DNA of 64,000 bases from Prochlorococcus sp. AG-355-I04 (GCA_003280915.1 QCDL01000007.1:1-64000), one strand, 5' to 3'; counted from the first letter of the stretch, positions 1 through 10,881 are shown. Notes: a model not told the origin generated them from the sequence alone. Numbers and translations are program-made.

Positions 1-2516
1 TTACAGAAAAGGCTATAAAGGTCATTATGCTTGCGCAAGAGGAAGCTAGAAGACTTGGCCATAATTTCGTTGGAACTGAACAAATTCTTTTAGGGTTAAT
101 TGGGGAAGGCACTGGTGTTGCAGCGAAAGTACTTAAATCACTTGGAGTTAATTTAAAAGATTCTAGGATAGAAGTTGAGAAGATAATTGGAAGAGGTTCA
201 GGATTTGTAGCGGTAGAAATACCTTTTACACCTAGAGCTAAAAGAGTTTTAGAATTATCTTTAGAAGAAGCTCGTCAACTAGGTCACAATTATATAGGAA
301 CTGAACATTTATTATTAGGTTTAATAAGAGAAGGTGAGGGCGTCGCTGCGAGAGTTCTTGAAAATCTTAATATTGACCTTACCAAGGTAAGAACTCAAGT
401 CATAAGGATGCTAGGTGAAACAGCTGAAGTTGGGACAGGGGCTAGTACAGCTAAGGGCAACTTAAAAACTGCGACTCTTGATGAATTCGGCACAAATTTA
501 ACAAAATTAGCTAGTGAATCAAAATTAGATCCAGTCGTTGGCCGCCACTCAGAAATAGATCGGGTAGTTCAAATATTAGGAAGGAGGACAAAAAACAATC
601 CCGTGCTTATTGGTGAACCAGGTGTAGGTAAAACAGCTATCGCAGAAGGTCTAGCTCAAAGAATACAAACAGGAGATATTCCGGATATACTTGAAGATAA
701 AAGAGTCTTGACACTTGATATAGGGCTTTTGGTAGCAGGAACTAAGTATAGGGGTGAATTTGAGGAAAGGTTAAAAAAAATAATGGAGGAAATTAAATCA
801 GCAGGTAACGTAATACTTGTCATAGACGAAGTGCATACATTGATAGGTGCTGGAGCTGCTGAAGGAGCTATAGATGCAGCAAATATTCTGAAGCCAGCAT
901 TAGCTAGAGGAGAACTTCAATGTATTGGGGCAACCACTCTCGATGAATATAGAAAACATATTGAGAGAGATGCTGCTCTGGAAAGACGATTCCAGCCTGT
1001 AATGGTAGGTGAGCCATCAATTGAGGATACAATAGAAATTTTAAAAGGTCTAAGAGAACGTTACGAGCAACATCATCGTCTAAAAATTACTGATGATGCA
1101 TTGGAGGCAGCAGCTCATTTGGGGGATCGTTATATATCTGATAGGTTTTTACCCGATAAAGCTATAGACCTAATCGACGAGGCTGGAAGTAGAGTACGTT
1201 TAATTAATTCTAAACTTCCCCCCGAAGCTAAAGAATTAGATAGAGAACTAAGACAAATCCAAAAACAGAAAGAAGAATCAGTAAGAGACCAGAATTTTGA
1301 TCAGGCTGGTCAATTACGAGAAAAGGAAATGGAATTGTCTTCAAAAATTAAGGAGGTATTGGAAAATAAAAAAGAATCTACAGCTGGTGATCAAGCTGAT
1401 GCTACTAATAAATCTGTAAAAAGTGATTCAAAACTCTTGCAAAGTCCCCTTGTTAGTGAAGAGGATGTAGCTCATATTGTGGCTTCATGGACAGGTGTTC
1501 CTGTTCAAAAATTAACAGAAACGGAGTCAGTCAAGCTTCTTAATATGGAGGAAACACTTCATCAAAGGCTAATTGGACAAGATGAAGCTGTAAAGGCTGT
1601 CTCAAGAGCCATAAGAAGAGCAAGAGTTGGATTAAAAAATCCTAATAGACCCATAGCAAGTTTTATCTTTTCTGGACCTACCGGTGTTGGTAAAACTGAA
1701 TTGACTAAATCATTGGCTTCATATTTCTTCGGTAGTGAAGAAGCAATGATTAGATTAGATATGTCAGAATTTATGGAAAGACATACAGTTAGTAAACTTA
1801 TAGGTTCACCTCCTGGCTATGTTGGTTTTAATGAAGGTGGTCAGCTTACTGAAGCTGTTAGAAGACGTCCTTATACCGTTGTTTTATTTGATGAAGTTGA
1901 AAAGGCGCATCCAGACGTTTTCAACTTATTATTGCAACTACTTGAAGACGGAAGATTAACTGACTCCAAAGGTAGAACTGTAGATTTTAAAAATACATTA
2001 TTAATAATGACCTCTAATATCGGTTCAAAAGTAATCGAGAAAGGTGGTGGTGGATTAGGATTCGAATTCTCAGGTGATTCAGCTGAAGATAGCCAATATA
2101 ACAGAATTAAATCACTAGTTAATGAAGAACTTAAACAATATTTTAGGCCTGAATTTTTAAATAGGCTTGACGAAATAATTGTGTTCAGACAACTAACTAA
2201 AAATGAGGTTAAAGAAATTGCTGAAATAATGTTGCAAGAAGTTTTTGTTCGACTACAAGATAAAGGTATTAAATTAAATGTCAGTGATGCTTTCAAAGAA
2301 AGACTTGTTGAAGAAGGTTACAATCCTTCATACGGAGCGAGACCTTTGAGAAGAGCAGTTATGCGTTTACTAGAGGATAGCTTGGCTGAAGAAGTTCTTT
2401 CTGGAAGAATAAAAGATGGAGATAATGCTTTAGTTGATATAGATGATAATAAAAAAGTTACAATAAATATTTCTTCTGAAGAATCTCCTCAAGAGTTAGC
2501 AGGTGCTAATTTCTAA
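1..2516 (+). CDS. clpC: ATP-dependent Clp protease ATP-binding subunit ClpC (5' end missing)
   Basis: The frame is already open at the window edge ([14 protein letters not shown] precedes the Met at nt 27), so only about five N-terminal residues are missing. ClpC is a class I HSP100 unfoldase that feeds substrates to the ClpP peptidase in the cytoplasm. Visible in order: two Clp_N repeats ([20 protein letters not shown]), a first AAA+ module with Walker A GEPGVGKT near nt 612 and Walker [12 protein letters not shown], a charged middle region, a second AAA+ module with Walker [10 protein letters not shown] near nt 1671, and the C-terminal [15 protein letters not shown] segment. The length of about 835 residues is normal for ClpC. 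The next gene follows after 15 bp on the same strand. Confidence 0.97.
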   Translation, partial: TEKAIKVIMLAQEEARRLGHNFVGTEQILLGLIGEGTGVAAKVLKSLGVNLKDSRIEVEKIIGRGSGFVAVEIPFTPRAKRVLELSLEEARQLGHNYIGTEHLLLGLIREGEGVAARVLENLNIDLTKVRTQVIRMLGETAEVGTGASTAKGNLKTATLDEFGTNLTKLASESKLDPVVGRHSEIDRVVQILGRRTKNNPVLIGEPGVGKTAIAEGLAQRIQTGDIPDILEDKRVLTLDIGLLVAGTKYRGEFEERLKKIMEEIKSAGNVILVIDEVHTLIGAGAAEGAIDAANILKPALARGELQCIGATTLDEYRKHIERDAALERRFQPVMVGEPSIEDTIEILKGLRERYEQHHRLKITDDALEAAAHLGDRYISDRFLPDKAIDLIDEAGSRVRLINSKLPPEAKELDRELRQIQKQKEESVRDQNFDQAGQLREKEMELSSKIKEVLENKKESTAGDQADATNKSVKSDSKLLQSPLVSEEDVAHIVASWTGVPVQKLTETESVKLLNMEETLHQRLIGQDEAVKAVSRAIRRARVGLKNPNRPIASFIFSGPTGVGKTELTKSLASYFFGSEEAMIRLDMSEFMERHTVSKLIGSPPGYVGFNEGGQLTEAVRRRPYTVVLFDEVEKAHPDVFNLLLQLLEDGRLTDSKGRTVDFKNTLLIMTSNIGSKVIEKGGGGLGFEFSGDSAEDSQYNRIKSLVNEELKQYFRPEFLNRLDEIIVFRQLTKNEVKEIAEIMLQEVFVRLQDKGIKLNVSDAFKERLVEEGYNPSYGARPLRRAVMRLLEDSLAEEVLSGRIKDGDNALVDIDDNKKVTINISSEESPQELAGANF

Positions 2517-2531
2517 TCATTCAAAGTAAAT

Positions 2532-3623
2532 ATGCAGTCTATCTCTCCAGAAACTATATACAGGGGAAATTCTGCATGGAAAAAATCTCTACCTCAAATT
2601 ACTAAATTAACTAAAAGTCCATTAATTCTAGGTAGAGGGATTAAAACGAATAATTTGAGAAATAATATTTTTAATGATTTAAAAAATCAAAAACTTAATG
2701 TAAATTCTGCTACTTTGCAATTTGATTGTTGTTACGAAGATATTTCAAGAGTTAAAAATATTATTTCAAATAATAATAATGATTGCGTTATCGCAGCTGG
2801 AGGTGGAAAAGTTTTAGATTCTGGAAAATATATAGCAGAGTCTCTTAATATCCCTTGTATTACAGTACCCCTTAGCGCCTCTACATGTGCTGGTTGGACA
2901 GCCTTATCGAATATTTATACAAAGGATGGTCAATTTATAAAAGATGTTGCATTAGGATCTTGTCCGAAAATACTAGTTTTTGATCATAAATTTATTCAAA
3001 CAGCTCCATCAAGAACACTTGCAAGTGGAATAGCAGATGCCTTGGCAAAATGGTACGAATCCTCAATAACAAGTTCAAAAATAGATGACGGTCTTGTACA
3101 ACAAGCAATTCAGATATCAAGAGTCTTAAGAGATCAACTATTAATAGATGGAGGAAAAGCATATAAGGGTCAATTTGAAAATAGTCAATCTTGGCAAAAT
3201 ACTGTAGAAGCATGTGGACTTACAGCAGGATTAGTTGGCGGTATTGGTGGAGAAAAATGTAGGACTGCAGCAGCACATGCTATTCATAATGCAATTACTC
3301 AGATAATCACCCCTAATAAATTCTTACATGGTGAGATTGTTGGGGTTGGATTATTATTGCAATTAAGACTAGAAGAAATGAAAAATAATAATAAATTAGC
3401 TGATCAATCAATAAAACAATTATTTGTACTTATGGAAGAATTGAATTTGCCAACTACTATCGGACAACTTGGAATAAATGTTTTTGAAAATAATAATTTA
3501 GAGAAAATTGCTGATTTTACTTGTCGAGATAAATCTGAGATTCACTTTTTGCCTTTTGAAATTCATAAACAAGACATTGTAGAGCTCATCGCTAATTTTG
3601 AACAACAAGAAATTAAAATATAA
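2532..3623 (+). CDS. Iron-containing alcohol dehydrogenase family protein (glycerol dehydrogenase-like)
   Basis: The 363-residue product matches the group III Fe-type alcohol dehydrogenase fold. The nucleotide-binding half shows AAGGGKVLDSGKY near residue 92. The metal-binding half shows IADALAKWYE, AAAHAIHNA and FLHGEIVGVGLL, where the Asp/His metal ligands of the family sit. Family members oxidise glycerol or related polyols with NAD; the substrate here cannot be read from the sequence. The gene lies 15 bp after clpC and 8 bp before an alpha/beta hydrolase, so the three may be co-transcribed. GldA is the closest named relative, but the symbol is not assigned because activity is uncertain. 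Confidence 0.85.
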   Translation: MQSISPETIYRGNSAWKKSLPQITKLTKSPLILGRGIKTNNLRNNIFNDLKNQKLNVNSATLQFDCCYEDISRVKNIISNNNNDCVIAAGGGKVLDSGKYIAESLNIPCITVPLSASTCAGWTALSNIYTKDGQFIKDVALGSCPKILVFDHKFIQTAPSRTLASGIADALAKWYESSITSSKIDDGLVQQAIQISRVLRDQLLIDGGKAYKGQFENSQSWQNTVEACGLTAGLVGGIGGEKCRTAAAHAIHNAITQIITPNKFLHGEIVGVGLLLQLRLEEMKNNNKLADQSIKQLFVLMEELNLPTTIGQLGINVFENNNLEKIADFTCRDKSEIHFLPFEIHKQDIVELIANFEQQEIKI

Positions 3624-3631
3624 ACATTTTT

Positions 3632-4531
3632 TTGACTAAAAATAATTTTGAACAATTAAATAATTTAAATGTGCAATTTTTTGAAAGTGCCAAATCGTCA
3701 TTATTTGATCCTTTAGGTCTTGATTTGGCAAATGATGTTAAGTGGATAAAACTCAATCAAAACTGGAACTCTTTAGATTTCCCTGTGGTTGTGGGTGGAA
3801 AAGGTCAACCTATAATTCTTCTACATGGCTTTGACAGTAGTTTTTTAGAGTTCAGGAGAATATATAAATCATTAAAAAGAAATTTCAAGGTTATAGTTCC
3901 TGATTTGTTAGGTTTTGGTTTTAGTCCTAGATGCGCATCAAATGAATACAATCCTTCGAAAATAATTTCTTATTTAATTGATCTCCTCAAGACCTTACAG
4001 ATAACAAAGAATCTAAAAATTATTGGTGCTTCTATGGGAGGCTCAACAGCTTTAAAACTTGCGTTTGAAATTCCTAATTCTATCGATAAAATTATTCTTT
4101 TGTCTCCCGCTGGTTTGTTTGGAGAACCTAAGAGTATCCCTTTCCCTCTTAACCAAATTGGGGCCTCATTTCTTGGATTGCCTCAAGTCAGAAAAAGTCT
4201 TTGTAGGCAGGCATTTGCTTTTCCATTTGAATCTGTTGGTGAAAAAGAAGAGCAAATTGCTTCGATTCATCTGGGTTGTAAAGGATGGAGGAATTCACTT
4301 GCATCATTCGCAAAAAGTGGAGGGTTTGCTGGGACTCATAAATATATCCAAAATATTCCAATTAAAACATTATGTGGAGAGAATGATAGAATTCTTGGAA
4401 AAAGAGAGATTAAAAATATTAGAAATATTGAAAAATTAAATTTTGTAGGGTTGCAAAATTGTGGTCATCTTCCACATTTAGATCTACCCTCATTATCAAG
4501 TAAAATTATCAAAGATTATTTTTTGGAATAA
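3632..4531 (+). CDS. Alpha/beta hydrolase fold protein
   Basis: The 299-residue single-domain hydrolase has an oxyanion-hole region ILLHGFDSS near residue 66, a nucleophile elbow GASMGGS, a later acidic segment LCGENDRI and a C-terminal catalytic His in NCGHLPHLD. The set is complete, so an active serine hydrolase is expected. The start is a TTG eight bases after the upstream stop; no ATG lies nearby, and the N-terminal residues look coding. It is the last gene of the rightward clpC group and converges on cdsA 13 bp away. The substrate is unknown; many cyanobacterial members of this type are annotated only as hydrolase or acyltransferase-like. Confidence 0.82.
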   Translation: MTKNNFEQLNNLNVQFFESAKSSLFDPLGLDLANDVKWIKLNQNWNSLDFPVVVGGKGQPIILLHGFDSSFLEFRRIYKSLKRNFKVIVPDLLGFGFSPRCASNEYNPSKIISYLIDLLKTLQITKNLKIIGASMGGSTALKLAFEIPNSIDKIILLSPAGLFGEPKSIPFPLNQIGASFLGLPQVRKSLCRQAFAFPFESVGEKEEQIASIHLGCKGWRNSLASFAKSGGFAGTHKYIQNIPIKTLCGENDRILGKREIKNIRNIEKLNFVGLQNCGHLPHLDLPSLSSKIIKDYFLE

Positions 4532-4544
4532 AAGTTTTTTTTAA

Positions 4545-5402
4545 TTAATTAAGATACTTGAGAATTATAAAAATGTAATACAAAACAGATGGAGTAAAGA
4601 TGTAACTGTCAATTCTATCAAGAATTCCTCCATGTCCCGGTAAAAAAGTTCCGGAATCTTTTATTTTTGCATCTCTTTTCATCATAGATTCAATTAAATC
4701 TCCAACTAATGCCATAAGAGAAATTGAAATTCCATAAATTATTCCGACAATTAATGGATTTTCCCAATTCATTAAAAATGAGAAAAATATTGCTAGTAAT
4801 ATTGAACAAGATATTCCTCCAATTAAACCTTCTACAGTTTTGCTCGGAGATATTGGAGAAAGCGTTGTTTTACCAAATGACTTCCCAATAAAATAAGAAC
4901 CAATATCACTAGCTACTATTAAAAAACAAGAAGTTAAAGTTAAATGAAGTCCTGTAGTGTTTGATAAGTTCTCAAAGGGAATGATCCCCTGATTTGAACT
5001 TATTATCACTGAATCTAATTCCCTTAACTTAATCCAGTAACTAGGTAAAAAACCTAAATAGAATAATCCAAAAATAGAGGCTGCAATATCTGAAATTGTT
5101 CCGGGCTTAGGTTGCAGAAGTAACCAAGTGGATATTCCAACTGAACAAATTGGCAAAATTGAATTTGATATTTCTACTTCAAGCACTCCAATGGTCTCGA
5201 GATAAGTAGAAATTATAATAATAAAAGATGAAAATAATGTGGTTTTTGTAGCTGGTCTTATTCCTTTAAATTCGGCCATTCTAAAAAATTCTAATAATGC
5301 TAAATATGTAAGTATCGCAGTTGCAAAAGTAAAAACCCATCCCCCTAATGAAACAACAATTAAACCGAAAATTCCAATAAGTAATCCGCTTTTTACTCTC
5401 AT
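4545..5402 (-). CDS. cdsA: Phosphatidate cytidylyltransferase (CDP-diglyceride synthase)
   Basis: CdsA converts phosphatidic acid and CTP into CDP-diacylglycerol, the precursor of phosphatidylglycerol, in the cytoplasmic membrane. The 285-residue protein is strongly hydrophobic with about eight membrane spans. It ends with the family signature region around KRDAKIKDSG and PGHGGILDRIDS, which carries the metal-binding acidic residues. SPSKTVEGLIGG upstream is also conserved. The length is typical. The gene is read leftward, with the start 9 bp from the end of the decarboxylase gene, so the two probably share a transcript. Confidence 0.93.
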   Translation of the reverse strand: MRVKSGLLIGIFGLIVVSLGGWVFTFATAILTYLALLEFFRMAEFKGIRPATKTTLFSSFIIIISTYLETIGVLEVEISNSILPICSVGISTWLLLQPKPGTISDIAASIFGLFYLGFLPSYWIKLRELDSVIISSNQGIIPFENLSNTTGLHLTLTSCFLIVASDIGSYFIGKSFGKTTLSPISPSKTVEGLIGGISCSILLAIFFSFLMNWENPLIVGIIYGISISLMALVGDLIESMMKRDAKIKDSGTFLPGHGGILDRIDSYIFTPSVLYYIFIILKYLN

Positions 5403-5411
5403 ATTAAATTT

Positions 5412-6809
5412 CTATATTTCTATGACTCTTATATTGAAATTTACCAGATCTTTGTTGCATAAACTTTGATTATTTATCCAATTAAACCTATCTTTATCAA
5501 TTTTTTCTCCAGGAACTAGTAGAGGTATCCCAGGAGGGTAAGGGCAAATAATATCTCCAGATATTTTATTTAATGATTGCGAGAAAGGAATACTCCGAGT
5601 CTCACTTCTCCATGCAATGCCAATTTCAATTTCTGGAGCTTGAACTAATCTAAAGGGTGATTGTAGTACTTCTAATTTTTGTGATTTTTTTGAATTTAAT
5701 AGTAATTTATTCCACAATTTTTCAAATAAATCAGGAAAATCTTTTTGATTTGCAAATCCTAAGCAAAAAGTGAGAGTCATCATTTCTGGTAATTCAGCAA
5801 TAAGGCCATTTTTATAAAAAAAATTATCAGCGGTAAAACCATCAATTCCAACTTTAGATGTATTTACTACAATTTTTAATGGATCTTGAGTTTCTACGAG
5901 AGGAATATTTTTCTGAATTAATTTCTTTTGGATATTTTTTGCCTCTAAAATCCTTTTTTGATAAATTGATAAACTTTTTTTATTAAGCCAGTCTTTAATA
6001 GACTCTTCACAAGAAGAAAGTAATAAAGAACTTGGACTAGTAGTTTGCAACAAATTAATACTATCGATTAAATTGCGTTCATTTATTAGATTCCCTTTGT
6101 ACCAAAGTACCGCCGTTTGGGTTAAACCATTGAGTGACTTATGCAATGAATGAACGACTAAATCAGCGTTTGATGATAAGGCGGGTTTTGGTAAATTAAG
6201 GTTTTCACAAAAAAGGAAATAAGAACCATGGGCTTCATCAACTAAAACAGGTAAATTTTTTTGATGACAATAATCTATTAATGGCTTCAAATCTCCGGCG
6301 TAACCATGATAAGAGGGACTTACAAGAATTATTCCAACAATTTTATTTTCATCAAAATTTAATTTTTTAAATACATTTCCCAACCAAATTTTTGTAAGTG
6401 GTTTGTAATGTCCTGTTTCTTTTGAAAATTCTAGGTCAAAAAATATTGGATTTATGTTCTGCATTGCACAGGTTTTTATAACACTTATATGAACATTTCT
6501 TGGCATCAGGATAGTTTCGCCCGGATTTGCCATCGCAATCACTGCTGATTGTATTAATCCAGAAGCTCCATTAACTCCAAAAAAACAACCCTTCGCCTTA
6601 AATTTGTCAGAAAATTCTCTTTGAGATTTAGCAATTAAACCGTTATGGGATAGTGGCGAACCAATTTCTGGCAGTTCGGGCAAGTCCCAATACCCTGGAG
6701 GATTTTGTAATAATTTCACTAATTTCTTTGGTAAAGCGGTTCCTCTGTTGTGAGCAGGAAAGAATAGAGACTTTAGAAACTTTTTAGTTAGAAAAGATGA
6801 AATGCTCAT
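5412..6809 (-). CDS. PLP-dependent Orn/Lys/Arg decarboxylase family protein
   Basis: The 465-residue fold-type I PLP enzyme has the pyridoxal lysine at K224 in VHSLHKSLNG, preceded by the cofactor-contacting VDEAHGSYF. This is the short form of the family, lacking the N-terminal wing domain of the large E. coli decarboxylases. In cyanobacteria such proteins are usually annotated as lysine or arginine decarboxylase, giving cadaverine or agmatine for polyamine synthesis. Substrate specificity cannot be read here. It lies directly upstream of cdsA on the same strand and diverges from the UbiB-family kinase with a 64-bp spacer. Confidence 0.85.
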   Translation of the reverse strand: MSISSFLTKKFLKSLFFPAHNRGTALPKKLVKLLQNPPGYWDLPELPEIGSPLSHNGLIAKSQREFSDKFKAKGCFFGVNGASGLIQSAVIAMANPGETILMPRNVHISVIKTCAMQNINPIFFDLEFSKETGHYKPLTKIWLGNVFKKLNFDENKIVGIILVSPSYHGYAGDLKPLIDYCHQKNLPVLVDEAHGSYFLFCENLNLPKPALSSNADLVVHSLHKSLNGLTQTAVLWYKGNLINERNLIDSINLLQTTSPSSLLLSSCEESIKDWLNKKSLSIYQKRILEAKNIQKKLIQKNIPLVETQDPLKIVVNTSKVGIDGFTADNFFYKNGLIAELPEMMTLTFCLGFANQKDFPDLFEKLWNKLLLNSKKSQKLEVLQSPFRLVQAPEIEIGIAWRSETRSIPFSQSLNKISGDIICPYPPGIPLLVPGEKIDKDRFNWINNQSLCNKDLVNFNIRVIEI

Positions 6810-6873
6810 AAAGTATTATTGACATATATAGAATGGAGAACATGGTATTCATTTTTGATATTTTTTAACTTTA

Positions 6874-8529
6874 ATGAAAAGAACTTATTCGAAATATTCG
6901 GCAAAGGATGACTTGATTTGGTTGATTTTGAGACCATGGATTTTTATCCCAAGAGTTTTATATATCCTTTTAACTTTTATTTTTCTTTTTTTAAGAATAC
7001 TTTTTCAAGGTAACAGTAAAAATAAAAATATACAAAAAAATCTCTCGAAATATCTTTTTGATGTAATAACGGATTTAGGCCCTTGTTTCATCAAATTAGG
7101 CCAAGCACTCTCAACTAGACCAGATCTTGTTAGACAAGATTGGCTTACAGAACTTACAAAATTACAAGATAATCTCCCAGCATTTGATCACAAAATTGCT
7201 TTAAAAATCATCGAAGAGGAACTTGGAAGTCCTGCTAATCAATTATTTGAAGAGTTTCCAGATAGTCCTATTGCTTCAGCAAGCTTAGGTCAAGTTTATA
7301 AAGCAAAATTAAATAATTCTTATCTGGCTGTGAAAGTACAGCGGCCAAATTTATACTTTCTCATAAGAAGGGATGTTGTAATCTTAAGGTTTTTAGGAAC
7401 TTTTTTATCCCCACTCTTGCCATTAAATATAGGTGTTGGAATTGGAGAGATAATAGATGAATTCGGTAAGGCACTTTTTGATGAAATTGACTATCAAAAA
7501 GAGGCCGAAAATGCTTTGAAATTTGCAAATTTATTCAAAGAAAACCCAAATATTTTTATTCCTAAATTAGAAAAAAAGTTTTCATCCAAAAGGGTAATCA
7601 CAACTTCTTGGATTGATGGAGTTAAGTTAAGAGATCGAGCTTTACTAGAAGAAAATAACTTAATACCTGCTTCATTTATAAAAACATGTGTCATTAGTGG
7701 ACTTCAGCAATTATTTGAATTTGGATATTTTCATGCAGACCCACATCCAGGAAATATGTTTGCTCTCAAAGGAGGAAATGCAGATTGTGGGAATTTAGCT
7801 TATGTAGATTTCGGAATGATGGATACTATTACTAATTCAGATAGACTTACTCTTATTAAAGCAATTGTTCACATAATAAATAATGAATATTATCTTCTCG
7901 CAGAAGATTTCCAGAAATTAGGTTTTTTAACCAAAGAACAAGATCTTCAAAAACTTGTTGAACCATTAAAAGAAGTTCTAGGGGGATCTTTTGGTGCTGA
8001 GGTTGGTAATTTTAATCTTAAAAATGTAACTGACAAATTCTCAAAACTAATGTATTCCTATCCTTTCAGAGTCCCCAGTAGGTTTGCCTTAATAATCAGA
8101 GCCGTTGTTAGTCAGGAGGGGTTAGCACTAAGGTTAGATCCTGAATTTAAAATTTTAAAAATAGCTTATCCATATATTGCAAAAAAACTATTGACCGATA
8201 ATTCTGAAGAGATTTTAGACATACTTATAGAAGTTGTTTTTGATAAAAAAGGTCAAATCCAAATAGAAAAAGTTGAAAGTTTGCTAAACATTCTATTTAG
8301 AGATTCGGAGAATATTAATTCAGATCTCATACCAGTTGCGAACGCTGGATTGAAATTATTTGTCAGTAAAAAAGGATCCGAAGTTAGGAAGAATCTTCTT
8401 TTAAGTCTCATAAAAGATGAAAAATTAGAATTTACTGATGCAAAAAAACTCTTAGCTTTAATTAGAGATACTTTTAGCCCTCTGAATATTGCAAAAAGTG
8501 CAGTGAAAAATATTATTTCTACAGTTTAG
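6874..8529 (+). CDS. ABC1/UbiB/ADCK-family atypical protein kinase
   Basis: The 551-residue UbiB-like protein has an N-terminal basic, hydrophobic stretch (residues about 16-50), then the family signature regions. These are LGPCFIKLGQALSTRPDL (the KxGQ motif), ASLGQVYKAKL in place of a classical P-loop, LAVKVQRP with the invariant Lys, FHADPHPGNMFAL (catalytic loop) and YVDFGMMD (metal-binding DFG equivalent). Relatives support quinone or tocopherol biosynthesis; in cyanobacteria plastoquinone metabolism is the usual inference. All key kinase-like residues are present. The gene is divergent from the decarboxylase and is followed by a small HTH-membrane gene after 107 bp. Confidence 0.92.
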   Translation: MKRTYSKYSAKDDLIWLILRPWIFIPRVLYILLTFIFLFLRILFQGNSKNKNIQKNLSKYLFDVITDLGPCFIKLGQALSTRPDLVRQDWLTELTKLQDNLPAFDHKIALKIIEEELGSPANQLFEEFPDSPIASASLGQVYKAKLNNSYLAVKVQRPNLYFLIRRDVVILRFLGTFLSPLLPLNIGVGIGEIIDEFGKALFDEIDYQKEAENALKFANLFKENPNIFIPKLEKKFSSKRVITTSWIDGVKLRDRALLEENNLIPASFIKTCVISGLQQLFEFGYFHADPHPGNMFALKGGNADCGNLAYVDFGMMDTITNSDRLTLIKAIVHIINNEYYLLAEDFQKLGFLTKEQDLQKLVEPLKEVLGGSFGAEVGNFNLKNVTDKFSKLMYSYPFRVPSRFALIIRAVVSQEGLALRLDPEFKILKIAYPYIAKKLLTDNSEEILDILIEVVFDKKGQIQIEKVESLLNILFRDSENINSDLIPVANAGLKLFVSKKGSEVRKNLLLSLIKDEKLEFTDAKKLLALIRDTFSPLNIAKSAVKNIISTV

Positions 8530-8636
8530 TTTATATTTAATTCGATTGACTTACTTGTGATTTTAATCCGTTTAGAATTGGATGTTATGTTTTAAAAATG
8601 AGAACTAAAAAGTATTATTTATTTTTGGAAGATTAA

Positions 8637-9131
8637 ATGAATATTTTGAAAAATCTTTTTTTAATTAAAAGAAAATCTGAGAAAAATAAAGACTTTAGTT
8701 CTGGATTGGTTGATCAATATATAGAAATTGCAAAGTTAGTAAAAGAAGCAAGAATACAAAAAAAACTCACAGTTAAAGAATTGTCCTACATTTCAAAAAT
8801 TCCCGAACGAATAATAAACTCTATTGAAAATAATAATAAAAATATTAGGCCAGAGTATCCTTTTATAAGATCTATATTAATTAAATTAGAGGAATGCTTA
8901 GTATTAAAAAAAAATACATTATTAAAATTAGCAGTTAAAGAAAGAAAAATTTTAAAGAAAGAGGGAAATGATTTTCTGTTCAGGAAATTCGATCTTATCA
9001 ATACATGGCAAGGGAGTATTTTGTATTTTTTTATATTAGTTTTAACTATATTTATATTAAAGAGATACTTTATTTTAAATGTAAATGTTATTGAGATTCA
9101 AAATATTGAAAATCAAATGGTTGATAAATAA
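8637..9131 (+). CDS. RodZ-like HTH-transmembrane protein
   Basis: The 164-residue protein has a cytoplasmic N-terminal helix-turn-helix region at about residues 30-90 (LVKEARIQKKLTVKELSYIS, then IPERIINSIE). A basic stretch follows, then one transmembrane segment near residues 126-145 (SILYFFILVLTIFILKRYF), and only about 20 residues lie outside. This order resembles RodZ, the MreB-interacting shape protein, but the periplasmic domain is almost absent. Prochlorococcus proteins of this form are generally listed as possible helix-turn-helix proteins. The role is inferred from architecture only. It converges with malQ 13 bp downstream. Confidence 0.72.
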   Translation: MNILKNLFLIKRKSEKNKDFSSGLVDQYIEIAKLVKEARIQKKLTVKELSYISKIPERIINSIENNNKNIRPEYPFIRSILIKLEECLVLKKNTLLKLAVKERKILKKEGNDFLFRKFDLINTWQGSILYFFILVLTIFILKRYFILNVNVIEIQNIENQMVDK

Positions 9132-9144
9132 TTTTTTATAGATT

Positions 9145-10665
9145 CTACTTTAGAGTTCTACTAAAATTATTTCCTAGCTCGCTAAACATTCTTAAATTAC
9201 CTTCTATTTCTTCTAAAGGACGATTTAACTTCCATTTCCAGTTATTTTTTGTAGTGCCAGGTTTGTTTAATCTACTTGAATCGTCTAGAGATAATAGATC
9301 TTGTAATGGAGCGATAAAGAGATTAGCATTAGTTTTCATGCCAATTTCTATTAAATCCCAAGAAGGATTTTCTGAAAATTTATACTCATCTTTTATTCTT
9401 TTTTGGGATTCATAATCTAAATTTTCCCACCATGAAACAGAAGTAGAGTTGTCATGAGTACCTGTATAAACAACCCAATTTTCTCCTTCAATATTCTTTG
9501 GTAAATAAGGATTATCTTCATTGCCATCAAAAGCAAATTGTAATATTTTCATGCCAGGTAGTTCGAAGTTTTTCCTTAATTTCTCTACATCTGGAGTTAT
9601 GACTCCTAGATCTTCCGCAATAATAGGAAGATAGTTAGCCCCTAGATCCTTTTTTACTTTATTTAATAGAGTTCTCCCAGGAGAATTTATCCATTTTCCA
9701 AAAATTGCCGTTTTAGAATTGCCATTAACTCTCCAGTAACCTGCTAAACCCCTGAAATGATCAAATCTTAATATGTCCACAAGTTCAAATTGTCTTTGAA
9801 ACCTTTTCCTCCACCAATTGAAATTAGTCCTTTTATGCTTTGACCAAAAGTAAGTTGGGGTACCCCATAATTGTCCTGTTGATGAAAAATAATCAGGCGG
9901 AACACCACTTTGAAAGATTAAATCTCCATTTTTAAAAATTGAAAATAATGATTTATTACTCCATACGTCGGCGCTGTCCCTAGAGACATAAAAAGGCAAA
10001 TCTCCCATCAATTTAATGTTTCTTGATTTTGCAAAGTTTTTAATGACGCTCCACTGCTCATCAAGATGCCACTGTATTAACTTTTTAATAAGTATCTCTT
10101 CACTTTTTTTCTTAATCCACGATTTTAAGAACTTTTTATTTTTTATTTTAAATTCTTGAGGCCATTCCCACCAAGGCAGCATATTAAATTCCTCTCTGAT
10201 AACAACAAATAGTGCATAATCTTCAACCCAAGAATGCCTACTGACCCATTTGTTAAAATTAATTTTTCTTTCTTCAGATTGCGAACTCCAATTTTGCAAA
10301 AGGAGGAGACCTATTTTTTTTGTTAGGTCATCCGCAATATCAAAATCAAAATGATCTCTATTCTGATTTGTTGGGCCTAGATTTTCTTTATCTGAGATGT
10401 AGATAAAACCTTTTTCGATTAAATCATCTATATCCAAAAACCATGGGTTTAGTGCAAAACTAGATGGGGAACTATATGGCGAGCCTGTAGAGTCAGTAGG
10501 TGTAAGAGGTAAAAATTGCCAGTATTCAATTCCATGCTTGTGAAGTTTTCTTATCCACTCTTTAGCTCCTCTCCCAAAAGTTCCACATACTCTTCCTCCC
10601 GGAATACATGTTGGATGCATAAGTAAGCCTAATGATTTTCTTGCAATAATTGACTCTATAGGCAT
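9145..10665 (-). CDS. malQ: 4-alpha-glucanotransferase (amylomaltase, GH77)
   Basis: MalQ transfers alpha-1,4-glucan segments between malto-oligosaccharides during glycogen breakdown. The 506-residue protein has the GH77 active-site blocks: LGDLPFYVSRDSADVWSN, DILRFDHFRGLAGYW (catalytic Asp), IIAEDLGVITPDV (catalytic Glu) and VVYTGTHDNSTSVSWW. The N-terminus RKSLGLLMHPTCIPG matches the usual bacterial start and the length is typical. It is monocistronic, facing away from prsA. Together with the GH57 enzyme and the glucose-6-phosphate branch in this window it belongs to glycogen and night-time carbon metabolism. Confidence 0.94.
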   Translation of the reverse strand: MPIESIIARKSLGLLMHPTCIPGGRVCGTFGRGAKEWIRKLHKHGIEYWQFLPLTPTDSTGSPYSSPSSFALNPWFLDIDDLIEKGFIYISDKENLGPTNQNRDHFDFDIADDLTKKIGLLLLQNWSSQSEERKINFNKWVSRHSWVEDYALFVVIREEFNMLPWWEWPQEFKIKNKKFLKSWIKKKSEEILIKKLIQWHLDEQWSVIKNFAKSRNIKLMGDLPFYVSRDSADVWSNKSLFSIFKNGDLIFQSGVPPDYFSSTGQLWGTPTYFWSKHKRTNFNWWRKRFQRQFELVDILRFDHFRGLAGYWRVNGNSKTAIFGKWINSPGRTLLNKVKKDLGANYLPIIAEDLGVITPDVEKLRKNFELPGMKILQFAFDGNEDNPYLPKNIEGENWVVYTGTHDNSTSVSWWENLDYESQKRIKDEYKFSENPSWDLIEIGMKTNANLFIAPLQDLLSLDDSSRLNKPGTTKNNWKWKLNRPLEEIEGNLRMFSELGNNFSRTLK

Positions 10666-10881
10666 GTTTTCAATATTTTGATTCTTTAAACTTAACGTGT
10701 TTTTAATTCTCTAAATTCAACCTTATACAAATTTTTTTTAATTGACAAATATCATTCCTAGTTTTTAAGTATGGATAAATAAAAATCCTAATCTTTAATC
10801 AACAATTTTTTGCTTAATTGAGGTGAATTTTGAAAATATCTAGTTATTATCTTTTGCGAAATTCACATAAACGACTACGAT

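Noticed and set aside
1871-2296. A 141-residue leftward frame inside clpC
   Set aside because: It lies antisense to the conserved second AAA+ module; Ser/Leu-rich composition is typical of an AT-rich shadow.
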